Below are positions 1 through 9,256 of a DNA stretch of 64,000 nt, in pieces. The notes under the pieces are model-generated. The model searched no databases. It was given only the letters and a program-made list of their open reading frames with translations, and was not told where the DNA came from. The DNA is taken from contig JACJNY010000057.1 of the NCBI GenBank assembly GCA_014695295.1, forward strand, positions 1 to 64,000, read 5' to 3'. Within the stretch, counting starts at the first letter, position 1; every line of letters starts with the position of its first letter. Source of the DNA: Microcoleus sp. FACHB-61. GTDB lineage: Bacteria > Cyanobacteriota > Cyanobacteriia > Cyanobacteriales > Microcoleaceae. The translations under genes were made by a program, and so were the position numbers.

Positions 1-1
1 A

Positions 2-184
2 CACCAACAGCGACAATGGCATCAATTGCTGTTGGAGCAGGTGGCAACTAATTTACTCACGATGCGACCCGATCGTTCCGAACCTAGGGTGTTGAAACAC
101 AGACCGAAGCCCTATCCTCGAATGCAGGAACCTCGCTCTATCTTAAAAGGTAAACAGGCTAGGCGATCGAGACTTTTTCAGTGA
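2..184 (+). mobile_element. C-terminal end of an IS4-like transposase (partial, cut by window edge)
   Basis: An open frame enters from the left edge and stops at a TGA at 182-184, giving 60 residues. Its tail has the pattern EPRVLKHRPKPYPRMQEPR, a basic Arg/Pro/Lys-rich ending typical of IS4-type transposase C-termini (family knowledge recalled, not searched). Only the end is present, so neither integrity nor the inverted repeat can be judged. No clear terminal repeat is visible between 185 and 250. The element, if real, lies mostly outside the window, directly downstream of the histidine kinase gene that runs toward it. Confidence 0.5.
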
Positions 185-250
185 CATTGGACTTTAGTCC
201 TCACTACAAACCGCGACTCGTTATCTAGATGCGATCGCCCATATCGCATT

Positions 251-3232
251 TTACGGCTGTTCGATAGGCAATTCTATGATAAACTCGGCTCCGTGGCCCA
301 GTGCAGACACGCAGCTCAGTTTGCCACCGTGTTCTTGAACAATTTTGTAGGAAATGGACAAGCCTAAACCGGTGCCTTTGTCGGCGGGTTTGGTGGTAAA
401 AAAAGCCTCGAATAACTGCTGGGAAACTTCTTCGGGCATACCGGGCCCGTTGTCAGAAATCCTAATTACAGCATTGGAGTTTTGGACTTCTGTCCTAATT
501 TTTATCTTGCTGCGGTTAGCTTGACCTTCGGCAACTGAACGCCCTTCGTTGTATTCCTCGATCGCGTCGATCGCATTTCCAATCAAATTCATAAATACCT
601 GATTGATTTTGCCGGCATAACACTCAACCAAAGGCAAATTTCCATAGTCCTTAATTACCGCTATTTCGGGATAGTTGCCTCTGGCTTTCAGGCGGCTTTG
701 CAGGATCAACAGCGTTCCTTCAATCCCTTCGTGCAGATTCACTTTGCTCATTTGAGAATCATCTTTGCGGGAGAAATTTCTGAGAGATCGCACTATTTCC
801 CGAATGCGATCTGCCCCAACCTGCATCGAAGACATCGCTTTCGGCAAATCTTCTAGCAAAAACTCTAGGTCAATATCCTTAATTTTATCTTGAATTGCTG
901 CCGGCGGCTGCGGGCAGTTCTGCTGGTACATATCCAGCAAATTCAGCAAATCTTCCGTGTAGTGGCCGACGTGGACGAGATTGCCGCAGACGCTGCTAAC
1001 GGGATTGTTAATTTCGTGAGCAACACCAGCTACCATTTGACCGAGAGTAGACATTTTCTCAGTATGAATTAATAAGGCTTGAGTTTGCTGCAACTCGTGC
1101 AAAGTATTTTCGAGCTGAAGTTTTTGTTGGGTTAACTCTGTTTGCGATCGCAGCAAAGCTTCTTCACTGCGTTTCTGCTCGGAAATATCAGTAATTAACC
1201 CTTCCAAAGCTATCAATTCTCCCGAATCGGAAAACACTCCCAAACCTTGCTCCCAAACCCATTTTAATTCGCCGTTTTTAGAAGTAATTCGGTAATTTAG
1301 CTGATAGGGTCGATTTTCTTGCAAGGCAACTTGCACGGCATTCCACAAAATATCGCGATCGTCGGGGTGAGTCAATTCCGAGAGAGAAACTTGTCGAGTC
1401 CCGATAAATTCTTCAGGAGAATAGCCAGCTAACTGATAGCAACCTTCGCTGACAAACTCCATACTGCGATCGGCATCATTGCGAAAACGGTAGGCCATCC
1501 CCGGCAAATTGCTCATCAGCGTCGCCAAAGCCCGCTGGCTTTCCCGTAGGGCTTCTTCGGCGTGTTTGCGATCGGTAATATCCGTCATCACCCCCAGCAT
1601 ACAGAGTTCGCCGTCCAAATTAATCAATTCCGCTGACAGCAAACACACCACCACCGATCCCGACTTCATGCGAAACTCGCATTCCCGATTGCGCACAACA
1701 CCTTGTTCGTGCAAACTTTGCCTAAAATTAAGTCGGTCTTCAGGCCTTACCCAAATATTTAACCCCGGTACTGTATTGCAGGTCGTTTCTTCTAAAGCGT
1801 AACCAGTCATGGACAGAAAACTATCATTAACTTCAATAAAACGACCCTCAGCAAAAGTAGTAATGATCATCGGATCTGGACTCGATCGAAAAGCCTTAGA
1901 GAACTTTTCTTCCGATAAACTCAACTTTTTAATAGCCTCTTGCAACTGACTTGTCCGCTCTTTAACTCGGAATTCCAATACCTCATTAGCCTGCTTCAGA
2001 GCCTCCTCAGCCAGCACCCGATAAGTGATATCGCGCACCACGGCTTGCAGCCCCATTTTACCGCCGATATCCATAGAAGTTAGCAGCACTTCCGCCGGAA
2101 ACTCGGAACCGTCCAAACGGCATTGCAGCCAGTCAAAACGGCAATTTCCCGATCGCAGAGCCGTATTAATTCGCTCTTGAGCAAGACTCATAGAATCTTG
2201 TCCGTCCGGTTGCAACGACGGGCTGAAATCCGAAAGATGCTTGCCGCAAAACTCCGATAGAGTGCTGCAGCCAAATAACTCTAAAGTTGCCGGATTGCAA
2301 TCCAAAAAACCCTCTTCATCTAGCAGCATAACCGCATCAGTAGTCGATTCGTACAAAGTGCGAAACTTTTTTTCTGACGCCTGCAAAGAAGCAATCAACT
2401 GCATCTTTTCCTCTGCTGCCCGCTTTGACTCGGTAATATCCTGCATTACTTGAGAAAAGCCCTGCAACTTTCCGCTTTCATCCCGCAAAGGAGTAACAAT
2501 AACATTCCCCCAAAATCGCGAGCCGTCTTTGCGAAGCCGCCAGCCTTCATTCTCGTATCGACCTTCTGCCAACGCCCTGATTAATTTTTCTTGGGGCTTG
2601 CCGATTTCAAGATCTTCTTTTGTGAAAAAACACTCCGAATTATTGCCGACTATTTCATGAGCTCTGTATCCAAAAATGCGTTCGGCACCCGAATTCCAGC
2701 TAGCTACATATCCAGCAGTATCTAACATAAATATAGCATAATCCTTAACGCCTTCAATTATTAAGCGCAGCCGTTCTTCGCTTTCTCGAAGTCCAGATTC
2801 TGCCTGCTTGCGCTGGGTGATATCTTCTACAAAACCTTCATAGTAGAGCAATTTCCCCGCTTCATCGCAGACAGCCCGCGCATTTTCAGCGATCCAAATT
2901 ATTGTTCCGTCTCGGCGATAAATCTGCGACTCAAAATCCGATACGATGCCCTGTTCTTGCAAAGCAGAAACAAATTGATCTCGCCGATCGGGGTTGACGT
3001 AAAGCTGATCGCTGATATCAGTCAGACAGACCATCAATTCTGCGGCGGAATTATATCCGTAGATGCGAGCCAAAGCTGGGTTAGCGCTGATGTAGCGACC
3101 GTCTTGGGTTGTTTGAAAAATGCCAGACACAGCATTTTCAAACATACTATAATATTTTGCTTCCATTTCGTGCAGTGCCTCCGCGACATTCAGGCATTCT
3201 ATCGCTTTATTTCCTAATTTTTGATTTCCCAC
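251..3232 (-). CDS. PAS-domain sensor histidine kinase (five PAS domains)
   Basis: A 993-residue soluble two-component sensor kinase with no membrane segment. Five PAS modules follow each other, roughly residues 27-145, 147-270, 284-412, 445-560 and 565-695; most end in a PAC-type DIT motif (DITQRK, DITESK, DITDRK). A short coiled stretch leads to the phospho-acceptor region MVAGVAHEINNP with His739. The ATPase domain has the N box around Asn886 (MNLIGNAIDA), DNGPGMP near 927 and GTGLGL near 953. The HEINNP-type phospho-acceptor is common in redox or light-type cyanobacterial kinases. No receiver domain or adjacent response regulator is seen, so it is an orphan and its signal is unknown. The start is GTG at 3232; an ATG at 3166 (residue 23) with GGAGG about 12 bases upstream is a real alternative. 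Confidence 0.93.
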   Translation of the reverse strand: MGNQKLGNKAIECLNVAEALHEMEAKYYSMFENAVSGIFQTTQDGRYISANPALARIYGYNSAAELMVCLTDISDQLYVNPDRRDQFVSALQEQGIVSDFESQIYRRDGTIIWIAENARAVCDEAGKLLYYEGFVEDITQRKQAESGLRESEERLRLIIEGVKDYAIFMLDTAGYVASWNSGAERIFGYRAHEIVGNNSECFFTKEDLEIGKPQEKLIRALAEGRYENEGWRLRKDGSRFWGNVIVTPLRDESGKLQGFSQVMQDITESKRAAEEKMQLIASLQASEKKFRTLYESTTDAVMLLDEEGFLDCNPATLELFGCSTLSEFCGKHLSDFSPSLQPDGQDSMSLAQERINTALRSGNCRFDWLQCRLDGSEFPAEVLLTSMDIGGKMGLQAVVRDITYRVLAEEALKQANEVLEFRVKERTSQLQEAIKKLSLSEEKFSKAFRSSPDPMIITTFAEGRFIEVNDSFLSMTGYALEETTCNTVPGLNIWVRPEDRLNFRQSLHEQGVVRNRECEFRMKSGSVVVCLLSAELINLDGELCMLGVMTDITDRKHAEEALRESQRALATLMSNLPGMAYRFRNDADRSMEFVSEGCYQLAGYSPEEFIGTRQVSLSELTHPDDRDILWNAVQVALQENRPYQLNYRITSKNGELKWVWEQGLGVFSDSGELIALEGLITDISEQKRSEEALLRSQTELTQQKLQLENTLHELQQTQALLIHTEKMSTLGQMVAGVAHEINNPVSSVCGNLVHVGHYTEDLLNLLDMYQQNCPQPPAAIQDKIKDIDLEFLLEDLPKAMSSMQVGADRIREIVRSLRNFSRKDDSQMSKVNLHEGIEGTLLILQSRLKARGNYPEIAVIKDYGNLPLVECYAGKINQVFMNLIGNAIDAIEEYNEGRSVAEGQANRSKIKIRTEVQNSNAVIRISDNGPGMPEEVSQQLFEAFFTTKPADKGTGLGLSISYKIVQEHGGKLSCVSALGHGAEFIIELPIEQP

Positions 3233-4108
3233 TTTTGAATACCCTGCTCTTGCGTTTGAGTTGAATATTTTTGGTCTCCCGCCTGTTAAATGTGAGCCGT
3301 TAATTAGGCAGAAAGATGTTGGAACGCAGCCGGAGACGAGTGTGTTTATTCATCTGTCCTACTGGGCTGTTAGTTGTTAGTTGTTGCTGATGAAAGTTGA
3401 GTTTATCCGGTCTGTCTTTCTTTGAGGCTTGACTGGCTGTCACGATCGCATTGGCAAATCGAGCGGCCTGCGCTCCATGCGATCGAGCAAAACCCGCTCC
3501 TTGAAATGTCACTGAAATATATTAGCAGTTGAATACCCTGAAATAAGTTAGTGGCAAGGCTGTTGTTACAATAATAAAAAGCAGGGACTTCTACAACTGC
3601 AAGAGTCTATTTTTAGGCTTTGGGTGAGAGTGCGATCGACTCTTACCCGAGACAACTAACCCGCCTGCATGAGCTAAACGCTCGCTGTCCCTGCTGTCAG
3701 TCGATTTGAGATTTTATATTTTAGATTAAAGTTGACTCGACAGATCGATCTGGGAGTCTCCTAAAATCTCAAATTTTTGGGTCTCCACAACTCCTGTCGG
3801 AAACTTTTATCGGTCTTTGGGTGGTCTGAGTTACTGTTAAGTATTATTGCTGATGATAATACAGCAGACTGCTGGCAGTTGTATTATTTGGGGTTTCTCT
3901 GTAAAGTTGGCACAACAATAGGGTAATTGTTGTATCAAAAAATTCATATTCGGCTGCTGCGGGCGGAAAAATTCTTTAGCGGTGCTGGCATTTGGCCAAA
4001 AATCTGGGCCGGGCGCGCAAAATTTGGTCGGCAAGTCTGGTAAAATCCCGATCAATTCTCGGTGTGGCCTAAAAGCTCGATCGGGCTAAATTTGATTAGA
4101 ACTAATAA
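3233..4108. other. Long intergenic region upstream of trpD
   Basis: No convincing gene. Short frames here have no SD, no recognisable product and unlikely composition. The region holds an imperfect hairpin (arms 3622-3631 and 3639-3648 around a GCGATCG loop) and several copies of the A/T-rich ATTTTAGATT-type sequence. No tRNA or leader peptide rich in tryptophan was found upstream of trpD, so there is no visible attenuator. Confidence 0.6.
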
Positions 4109-5224
4109 ATGACAGATTCTCCTCTACTAGCAACGCCAGAGTTATCTCCTGCTTCAACCCAGACGGCGGATTCTCCTGTGTGGCCAGCCCTCCTGCAACA
4201 ACTGTTAGACAGACAATCTCTCTCACGCACCCAAGCAGCCGACTTGATGCAGGGATGGCTAGCAGAAGCTATTCCCCCCGTCCTCTCAGGAGCAATTTTA
4301 GCGGCCCTCCAAGCAAAAGGCATCTCTGCCCAAGAATTGGCAGGAATGGCTCAGGTATTGCATTCTCAGTCCCTTGCAGGCGAGTCGGAGAGCGTTTTCA
4401 ATCCCAAATCCTCAATCTCCAATCTCAAATTAATTGATACTTGCGGCACCGGCGGCGACGGCGCTTCCACGTTTAACATTTCCACTGCTGTAGCTTTTGT
4501 GGCCGCCGCGGGCAAAGTTCGAGTCGCGAAACACGGAAATCGATCGGCATCGAGCAAAGTGGGATCTGCTGACGTGTTGGAAGCACTCGGAGTCAACCTC
4601 AACGCCGATGGCGCAAAGGTGAGATCTGCAGTAGACGAAGTAGGCATCACCTTTTTATTTGCTCCCGGCTGGCATCCAGCACTTAAGGCTGTAGCGTCGC
4701 TCCGGCGCACTTTGAAGGTGCGGACTGTTTTTAACCTTTTAGGCCCCCTAGTCAATCCTATGCGCCCTACAGGGCAGGTAATCGGGGTGTTCGATCCCAG
4801 TCTGGTACCAACTATGGCGCAAGCTTTGGACGAGTTGGGGACTGAGTTGGCGGTAATCGTTCACGGCAGAGAAAAATTGGACGAGGCGGGTTTGGGAGAT
4901 GTGACTGATTTGGCGGTTTTGTCGGATGGCAAAGTGGAACTCACTACTTTAGACCCTGAAAAGGTAGGATTGACACCAAGTGCGATCGGCTCGTTAAAAG
5001 GTGGAAATGTTGAGGAAAACGCCGAGATTTTGCGGAACGTTTTGCAAGGCAAAGGTACGCCAGCACAAATGGATGTTGTAGCTTTGAATGCGTCTTTGGC
5101 TTTTCAGGTGGGAGGCGCAATTCCTATGGGTTCTCACGCAGCAGGAGTTTCTATGGCTAAGGACATTTTATCGAGCGGCGAATCTTGGTTGAAGTTGCAG
5201 CAGTTGATTGAGTTTTTGAAATGA
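4109..5224 (+). CDS. trpD: Anthranilate phosphoribosyltransferase
   Basis: Transfers phosphoribose from PRPP to anthranilate, the second step of tryptophan synthesis, in the cytosol. The 371-residue protein has the PRPP-binding [13 protein letters not shown] motif (residues 111-123) and the conserved [21 protein letters not shown] stretch, so it is intact. It stands alone rather than in a trp operon, as is usual in cyanobacteria. Residues about 92-106 ([15 protein letters not shown]) look like an addition to the domain linker just before the PRPP loop. Their DNA (4382-4426) resembles the ATCTCAAATC-type spacer repeats of this genome. The start ATG gives an N-terminus of about 20 low-complexity residues before the helical domain. 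Confidence 0.95.
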   Translation: MTDSPLLATPELSPASTQTADSPVWPALLQQLLDRQSLSRTQAADLMQGWLAEAIPPVLSGAILAALQAKGISAQELAGMAQVLHSQSLAGESESVFNPKSSISNLKLIDTCGTGGDGASTFNISTAVAFVAAAGKVRVAKHGNRSASSKVGSADVLEALGVNLNADGAKVRSAVDEVGITFLFAPGWHPALKAVASLRRTLKVRTVFNLLGPLVNPMRPTGQVIGVFDPSLVPTMAQALDELGTELAVIVHGREKLDEAGLGDVTDLAVLSDGKVELTTLDPEKVGLTPSAIGSLKGGNVEENAEILRNVLQGKGTPAQMDVVALNASLAFQVGGAIPMGSHAAGVSMAKDILSSGESWLKLQQLIEFLK

Positions 5225-5276
5225 AGGAAGAAAGAAAGAAGTTCGGCAACGGATTTTGTAACGGATGTAAGGGATA

Positions 5277-5332
5277 GAAGAAGGAAGAAGGAAGAAGGAA
5301 GAAGGAAGAAGGATGAAGGATGAAGGAAAAAG
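5277..5332. repeat. GAAGGAA heptanucleotide tandem array
   Basis: About eight tandem copies of a 7-bp GAAGGAA/GAAGGAT unit lie just after trpD. Such short tandemly repeated heptamers are typical of filamentous cyanobacteria. A similar array occurs at 44451-44600. Confidence 0.85.
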
Positions 5333-5418
5333 GTATTTTTTGTTTTAACTAACCAACAAGAAAAATTATTGAATTTTCAATTTTTCTTTACTTCTTCCCT
5401 CGGACTTCTTCGTTTTTT

Positions 5419-6063
5419 TTAAGACCGCGATCGAAATTCAATCACATCTTGCTTAATCGTTATGTCTTTATTGCCAAAAAAGTCCTGTCCTAGCAGTCCG
5501 ATCTCTAGCGACGGCGAGACGAACACAACTATATTGTTAACCGGCAGACCACCTGCTTCAATAGAAGTCAGGCGACCGACGGGAAAAGTAGCCACTCCGT
5601 TGGGAGTTTGTGCTTGGACTGTTCCTTGGAGAACAACGCCCAAGGCTTTAGCCATTGCTGGTGTAATTACTGTGCTACTAGCTCCCGAATCTACCATCAT
5701 ATCGAACTTTTGTTTGCCGTTAAATGTGACTTCTATGACCGGGATATTAGCCTGTCTGCGTTTAATTTTGGCCTGAAATACTCCAGACTTGGCCGCCGCC
5801 TCCGGGGCGGGAGTCAATCCTTCGGGGAGAAAACCGCAGACTGATTGGCTGAGGTTGAGGGTTCGGCCTGACGAACTGCGCATGAAGCATCCCTCACTTT
5901 CTTGAGCCACTGCTCGCGAGGAGTTGACTGCGGTGTAAGCTAGAATTGAACTGCTCACAAAAATAACCGCTGTTAAAACCCGTAAAGGTTGGGGCAGGTT
6001 TTGAGCGTTCAGTAGATGCTTGTATAAGTTTGAGAGTAAAGGCAAGGGAGATTTGCTAGCCAT
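5419..6063 (-). CDS. Exported retropepsin-like aspartic protease
   Basis: A clan-AA, single-lobe aspartic protease of the retroviral type. It has an N-terminal hydrophobic stretch (LRVLTAVIFVSSSILAYTAV) followed by an Ala-rich cleavage-like site, so it is predicted to be exported or membrane anchored. The catalytic motif is FDMMVDSGASSTVIT, i.e. Asp-Ser-Gly in place of the commoner Asp-Thr-Gly, followed by the usual second-strand GLLGQDFF motif near the C-terminus. One catalytic motif implies action as a dimer. I prefer the ATG at 6063 (214 residues) because the 27 residues added by the upstream ATG at 6144 are basic and unlike a signal peptide; neither start has a good SD. It converges with trpD and diverges from carA. 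Confidence 0.82.
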   Translation of the reverse strand: MASKSPLPLLSNLYKHLLNAQNLPQPLRVLTAVIFVSSSILAYTAVNSSRAVAQESEGCFMRSSSGRTLNLSQSVCGFLPEGLTPAPEAAAKSGVFQAKIKRRQANIPVIEVTFNGKQKFDMMVDSGASSTVITPAMAKALGVVLQGTVQAQTPNGVATFPVGRLTSIEAGGLPVNNIVVFVSPSLEIGLLGQDFFGNKDITIKQDVIEFRSRS

Positions 6064-6412
6064 AGTTTGATTAAACGCAGTAGCTCGATCGTAACAGCGA
6101 CAACTGCCTTTTGGTATAGATTTAGACTTTCCGCGCGCCCTCATAAGCTGCTGGTAGATAAATTGCTAGCCCGGGGGGAGATGCAGAGAGTAGGAGATGC
6201 CGAGAGTGGGGAGTGGGAGAATTGGCACTTGTTGCTGCTTTTTGATTACCTGTTGCATAAGTGCCTCCAGCCTCCGGCTTCCGGCATAAGTCCCTTCTGC
6301 CTTCCCTTGGCGAACCCTTGCACAAATTCAAATAATATCTGTATAGTGCCGGCTAGAATCAAATCCCAGGCAGTGGTAAGAATTAAACCAAACGAAAGTA
6401 ATTAAGGATGCC

Positions 6413-7570
6413 ATGTCACTTTCAACTGCACAACCCGCTCTCCTAGTCCTGGCTGACGGTACTGCTTACCGCGGCTGGTCCTTTGGCGCTGCCGCCACCG
6501 TCGTTGGCGAGGTAGTATTTAATACGGGAATGACGGGCTACCAAGAAGTATTGACCGATCCCAGCTATTGTGGGCAAATTGTAACTTTTACTTATCCAGA
6601 ATTGGGCAATACCGGGGTAAATCTCGAAGACGAAGAATCCTCGCGCCCGCAAATTCGGGGTGCGATCGCCCGGAACGTATGCAGCCGCCCCAGCAACTGG
6701 CGCTGCTCGCAATCACTGCAAGACTACCTCAAAGAGTACGATATCCCCGGAATTTACGGCATCGACACCAGGGCCCTCACTCGCAAAATTCGCACGGTGG
6801 GAGCGATAAACGGCGGAATTTCCACCTTGATTCTCGATCAGGCGGAACTTTTGGAGCAAGTGCAAGATGCCCCCAGCATGGACGGGCTGAATCTGGTCCA
6901 GGAAGTCACCACCCGCAAGGTTTACGAGTGGTCTGAAGCCACGGACACGGTTTGGGAGTTCAGTCCTACAGTCAAACCTGCTAACGGCGAAATGTGGACG
7001 GTGGTGGCGCTAGACTTTGGGATCAAGCGCAACATCCTGCGGCGTCTGGCGAGTTACGGGTGTCGAGTCATCGTTGTACCGGCTGACACGTCGCCAGAGG
7101 AAATCCTCAAATACAACCCGGACGGCATTTTTCTGTCCAACGGCCCCGGAGATCCGGCGGCGGTAACGGAAGGGATCGCGACAGCGAAAGCTTTGTTAAA
7201 GTCGGACAAACCCGTATTCGGCATCTGCATGGGACACCAGATTTTGGGACTTTCCTTGGGTGCAGAAACTTTTAAACTTAAGTTCGGGCACCGGGGATTG
7301 AATCATCCAGCGGGTTTAACTCAGCAAGTAGAAATTACTAGCCAAAATCATGGTTTTGCGATCGACCCCGATTCCCTACTCCCCGAAGTAGAAATTACTC
7401 ATCTCAATTTGAACGATCGCACCGTAGCCGGATTGAAGCACAAAACTCTGCCGCTGTTCTCAGTCCAGTACCACCCAGAAGCCAGTCCCGGCCCGCATGA
7501 TGCTGACTATTTGTTCGATCGATTCGTGCAGTCAATGCGAGACAATCAGAAAGTAGCCAGCAGAAAGTAG
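6413..7570 (+). CDS. carA: Carbamoyl-phosphate synthase small subunit
   Basis: Glutamine amidotransferase subunit that feeds ammonia to CarB for carbamoyl phosphate, used for arginine and pyrimidines. The 385-residue protein has the N-terminal CPSase small domain and a class I amidotransferase domain with the Cys272 nucleophile ([11 protein letters not shown]) and His354/Glu356 (QYHPEASPG). The start ATG follows AAGGA by a few bases. carB is not adjacent, as is common in cyanobacteria. The last residues run into a heptamer repeat (CAGTCAG) that begins at the stop codon. Confidence 0.96.
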   Translation: MSLSTAQPALLVLADGTAYRGWSFGAAATVVGEVVFNTGMTGYQEVLTDPSYCGQIVTFTYPELGNTGVNLEDEESSRPQIRGAIARNVCSRPSNWRCSQSLQDYLKEYDIPGIYGIDTRALTRKIRTVGAINGGISTLILDQAELLEQVQDAPSMDGLNLVQEVTTRKVYEWSEATDTVWEFSPTVKPANGEMWTVVALDFGIKRNILRRLASYGCRVIVVPADTSPEEILKYNPDGIFLSNGPGDPAAVTEGIATAKALLKSDKPVFGICMGHQILGLSLGAETFKLKFGHRGLNHPAGLTQQVEITSQNHGFAIDPDSLLPEVEITHLNLNDRTVAGLKHKTLPLFSVQYHPEASPGPHDADYLFDRFVQSMRDNQKVASRK

Positions 7571-7603
7571 TCAGCAGTCAGCAGTCAGCAGTCAGCAGTC
7601 AGC
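7569..7603. repeat. GTCAGCA heptanucleotide array
   Basis: Five tandem copies of a 7-bp unit (GTCAGCA) begin at the carA stop codon. Confidence 0.8.
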
Positions 7604-7742
7604 CGTCCGCTAATGACTGCTGCCTCAAAAAAAACTAAAAACCGCTGACAAAAAAAAACTGTAGACAAAAGACCAAAAAATTCCTATAATGAAGCCTCGA
7701 CTTTAAGCCATATCTAGCTAGGAGGGTGTCATTCCTGAGTCA

Positions 7743-8099
7743 TTGACCCTGACCGTTAGCCTCAGAGGCACTCGCGAAGTCAAGAATAACTATCAGTTAT
7801 TTCGCCTGACGGGCTTGCTGGACGCTTTTTCTGAGGCAACTTTTCGGAAGGTACTGAGCAAATGTATTGACGAGGGCCCAAAACACGTAATTTTGGACTT
7901 GTCTCAGATAGACTTTGTGGACAGTTCAGGTTTGGGTGCACTTGTGCAACTTGTCAAAAAAGCCCAAACCTTGGAGGGGACATTGCAAATTGTCTCAAAT
8001 CCCCGCGTAACTCAGACTGTTAAACTGGTTCGCTTAGAGAAATTTTTGTCTTTGCAGCCTTCGGTTGATGAGGCGGTAAAAAACGTCAAGGAGGCTTGA
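7743..8099 (+). CDS. STAS-domain anti-sigma factor antagonist
   Basis: A 118-residue SpoIIAA/RsbV-type protein: a single STAS domain with the phosphorylation motif DFVDSSGLGALVQL (Ser61 or Ser62). In partner-switching systems the unphosphorylated form binds an RsbW-like kinase and frees its target. No kinase, phosphatase or sigma gene is next to it; an RsbW-like gene lies about 11.5 kb away at 19635. The only conventional start in frame is TTG at 7743; a strong AGGAGG at 7720-7725 is 17 bases upstream, which suits an ATT at 7731 or a coupled mini-ORF (see findings). A hairpin terminator follows. Confidence 0.88.
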   Translation: MTLTVSLRGTREVKNNYQLFRLTGLLDAFSEATFRKVLSKCIDEGPKHVILDLSQIDFVDSSGLGALVQLVKKAQTLEGTLQIVSNPRVTQTVKLVRLEKFLSLQPSVDEAVKNVKEA

Positions 8100-8119
8100 C
8101 GCCAAAGTGGATTAAATTA

Positions 8120-8152
8120 GCTATCCGGTTCTCAACGCTGGATAGCAAATTT
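8120..8152 (+). terminator. Rho-independent terminator after the STAS gene
   Basis: Arms GCTATCC (8120-8126) and GGATAGC (8140-8146) form a 7-bp stem followed by an A/T-rich tract AAATTTTTATT. Confidence 0.7.
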
Positions 8153-8347
8153 TTATTGTTGTGCTGGTAAAGCAATACCGATTTTCCCAGAAGCTGCGGC
8201 AAGTCTTGCCGCTATTTCCCCCGATGCTTTGAACTCCGGTGGCAGGGCAGTAAAATATGTGTTGCAAAAACGCGGAAAAATGGTATAAGAAGTAGAGCAT
8301 CCCGATGAGTGTAAAAAGCCTTTTTTAGGAGTGCGAGGGTCGCGCAA
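8153..8347 (-). other. Unrecognised 64-codon ORF, doubtful
   Basis: This minus-strand frame lies in the 384-bp gap between the STAS gene and mini-RNase III. The predicted protein is Cys- and Pro-containing in its N half with an Ala-rich tail and matches nothing I know. It has no clear SD. I list it because nothing else occupies the gap, but it may not be coding. Confidence 0.2.
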
Positions 8348-8483
8348 AGCTTTGGCTATATATCTCGCTTCGTGCTCTGAGAGCGAACAGTCCTGTAAAA
8401 GCTATAATTGCAGAAGTGACGAAAGACCAAATAAGTCAGTGACTAGAAGAACCAAGCTGTGCGGAAGTTTTATTTAAAAAAGT

Positions 8484-8939
8484 ATGTTGCCGATCGCAGA
8501 TGACGGGCTCAAACTGAGTCTGACGGATATCAGTTTAAATCGAGTGCATCCTGCGAGGGCTACACCAGCAGAAATAGAAAGAATTTCGCCCGCAGCCTGG
8601 GCATATTTGGGGGATGCAGTATACGAACTCTACATTCGGAGTTTGTATTTAATGCCACCCAGAAGATTGCAAGCTTATCATGAATTGGTGGTGGGGCAAG
8701 TACGAGCCGAAACTCAAGCGCGTCACTTGCAATCGATCTCTCCTTACTTGAACAGTACAGAATTAGCAATTGTCAAGCGCGGCCGCAATGCCGTATCGGG
8801 CCGTTCTAAGCGAGCAGATCCAGAGATATACCAACAAGCCAGCAGCTTAGAAACTTTGATCGGATATTTGTACCTCACCGATCCCGAAAGATTGACCGAG
8901 ATTCTGGCACTTTTAGAACTTGAGAATGAAATGATTTAG
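8484..8939 (+). CDS. mrnC: Mini-ribonuclease III
   Basis: A 151-residue RNase III-like catalytic domain without a double-stranded RNA-binding domain, as in the Mini-III family that matures 23S rRNA. The signature AWAYLGDAVYELYIR (Asp44 as metal ligand) is present, and the second acidic helix is ASSLETLIGYLYL, with the family's conserved ETLIGYL. Length fits the family. It precedes the RlmB-like methyltransferase gene by about 320 bases, and both relate to 23S rRNA, though the spacing argues against a tight operon. Confidence 0.88.
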   Translation: MLPIADDGLKLSLTDISLNRVHPARATPAEIERISPAAWAYLGDAVYELYIRSLYLMPPRRLQAYHELVVGQVRAETQARHLQSISPYLNSTELAIVKRGRNAVSGRSKRADPEIYQQASSLETLIGYLYLTDPERLTEILALLELENEMI

Positions 8940-9074
8940 CAGTTAAGAGTTGGGAATTAGGAGGGATTAATTAAAAACCCTTGCACGGCGACCCACCTAA
9001 AACAGCCAAAATCTCGATCGGGCAAACAGGATTTATCAGACATTAATTAGCAACTTTAGCACAGCAAAATCCTT

Positions 9075-9234
9075 GCTCCCTCCCCAGCCAATCTAAAATC
9101 TCAAAGCCCCGAGATTCATCGGTTAATTCTTCAATTCTTCAATTCTTCAATCGATGCTTCCTCCCCAGCCAATCTAAAATCTCAAAGCCCCAAGATTGAT
9201 CCGTCAATTCTTCAATTCTTCAATTCTTCAATCG
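9075..9234. repeat. Two direct copies of a 79-bp spacer repeat
   Basis: Copies at 9075-9153 and 9156-9234 are nearly identical and include an internal TTCAATTC tandem motif. They lie in the spacer just upstream of the RlmB-like gene, within 25 bases of its start, and so probably form part of its leader. Confidence 0.85.
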
Positions 9235-9256
9235 TTTTGATTGCCACAAAAAACCC

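Noticed and set aside
3300-4055. Minus-strand ORFs of 70 and 72 codons upstream of trpD
   Set aside because: No SD, no recognisable sequence, and biased composition; probably chance open frames.
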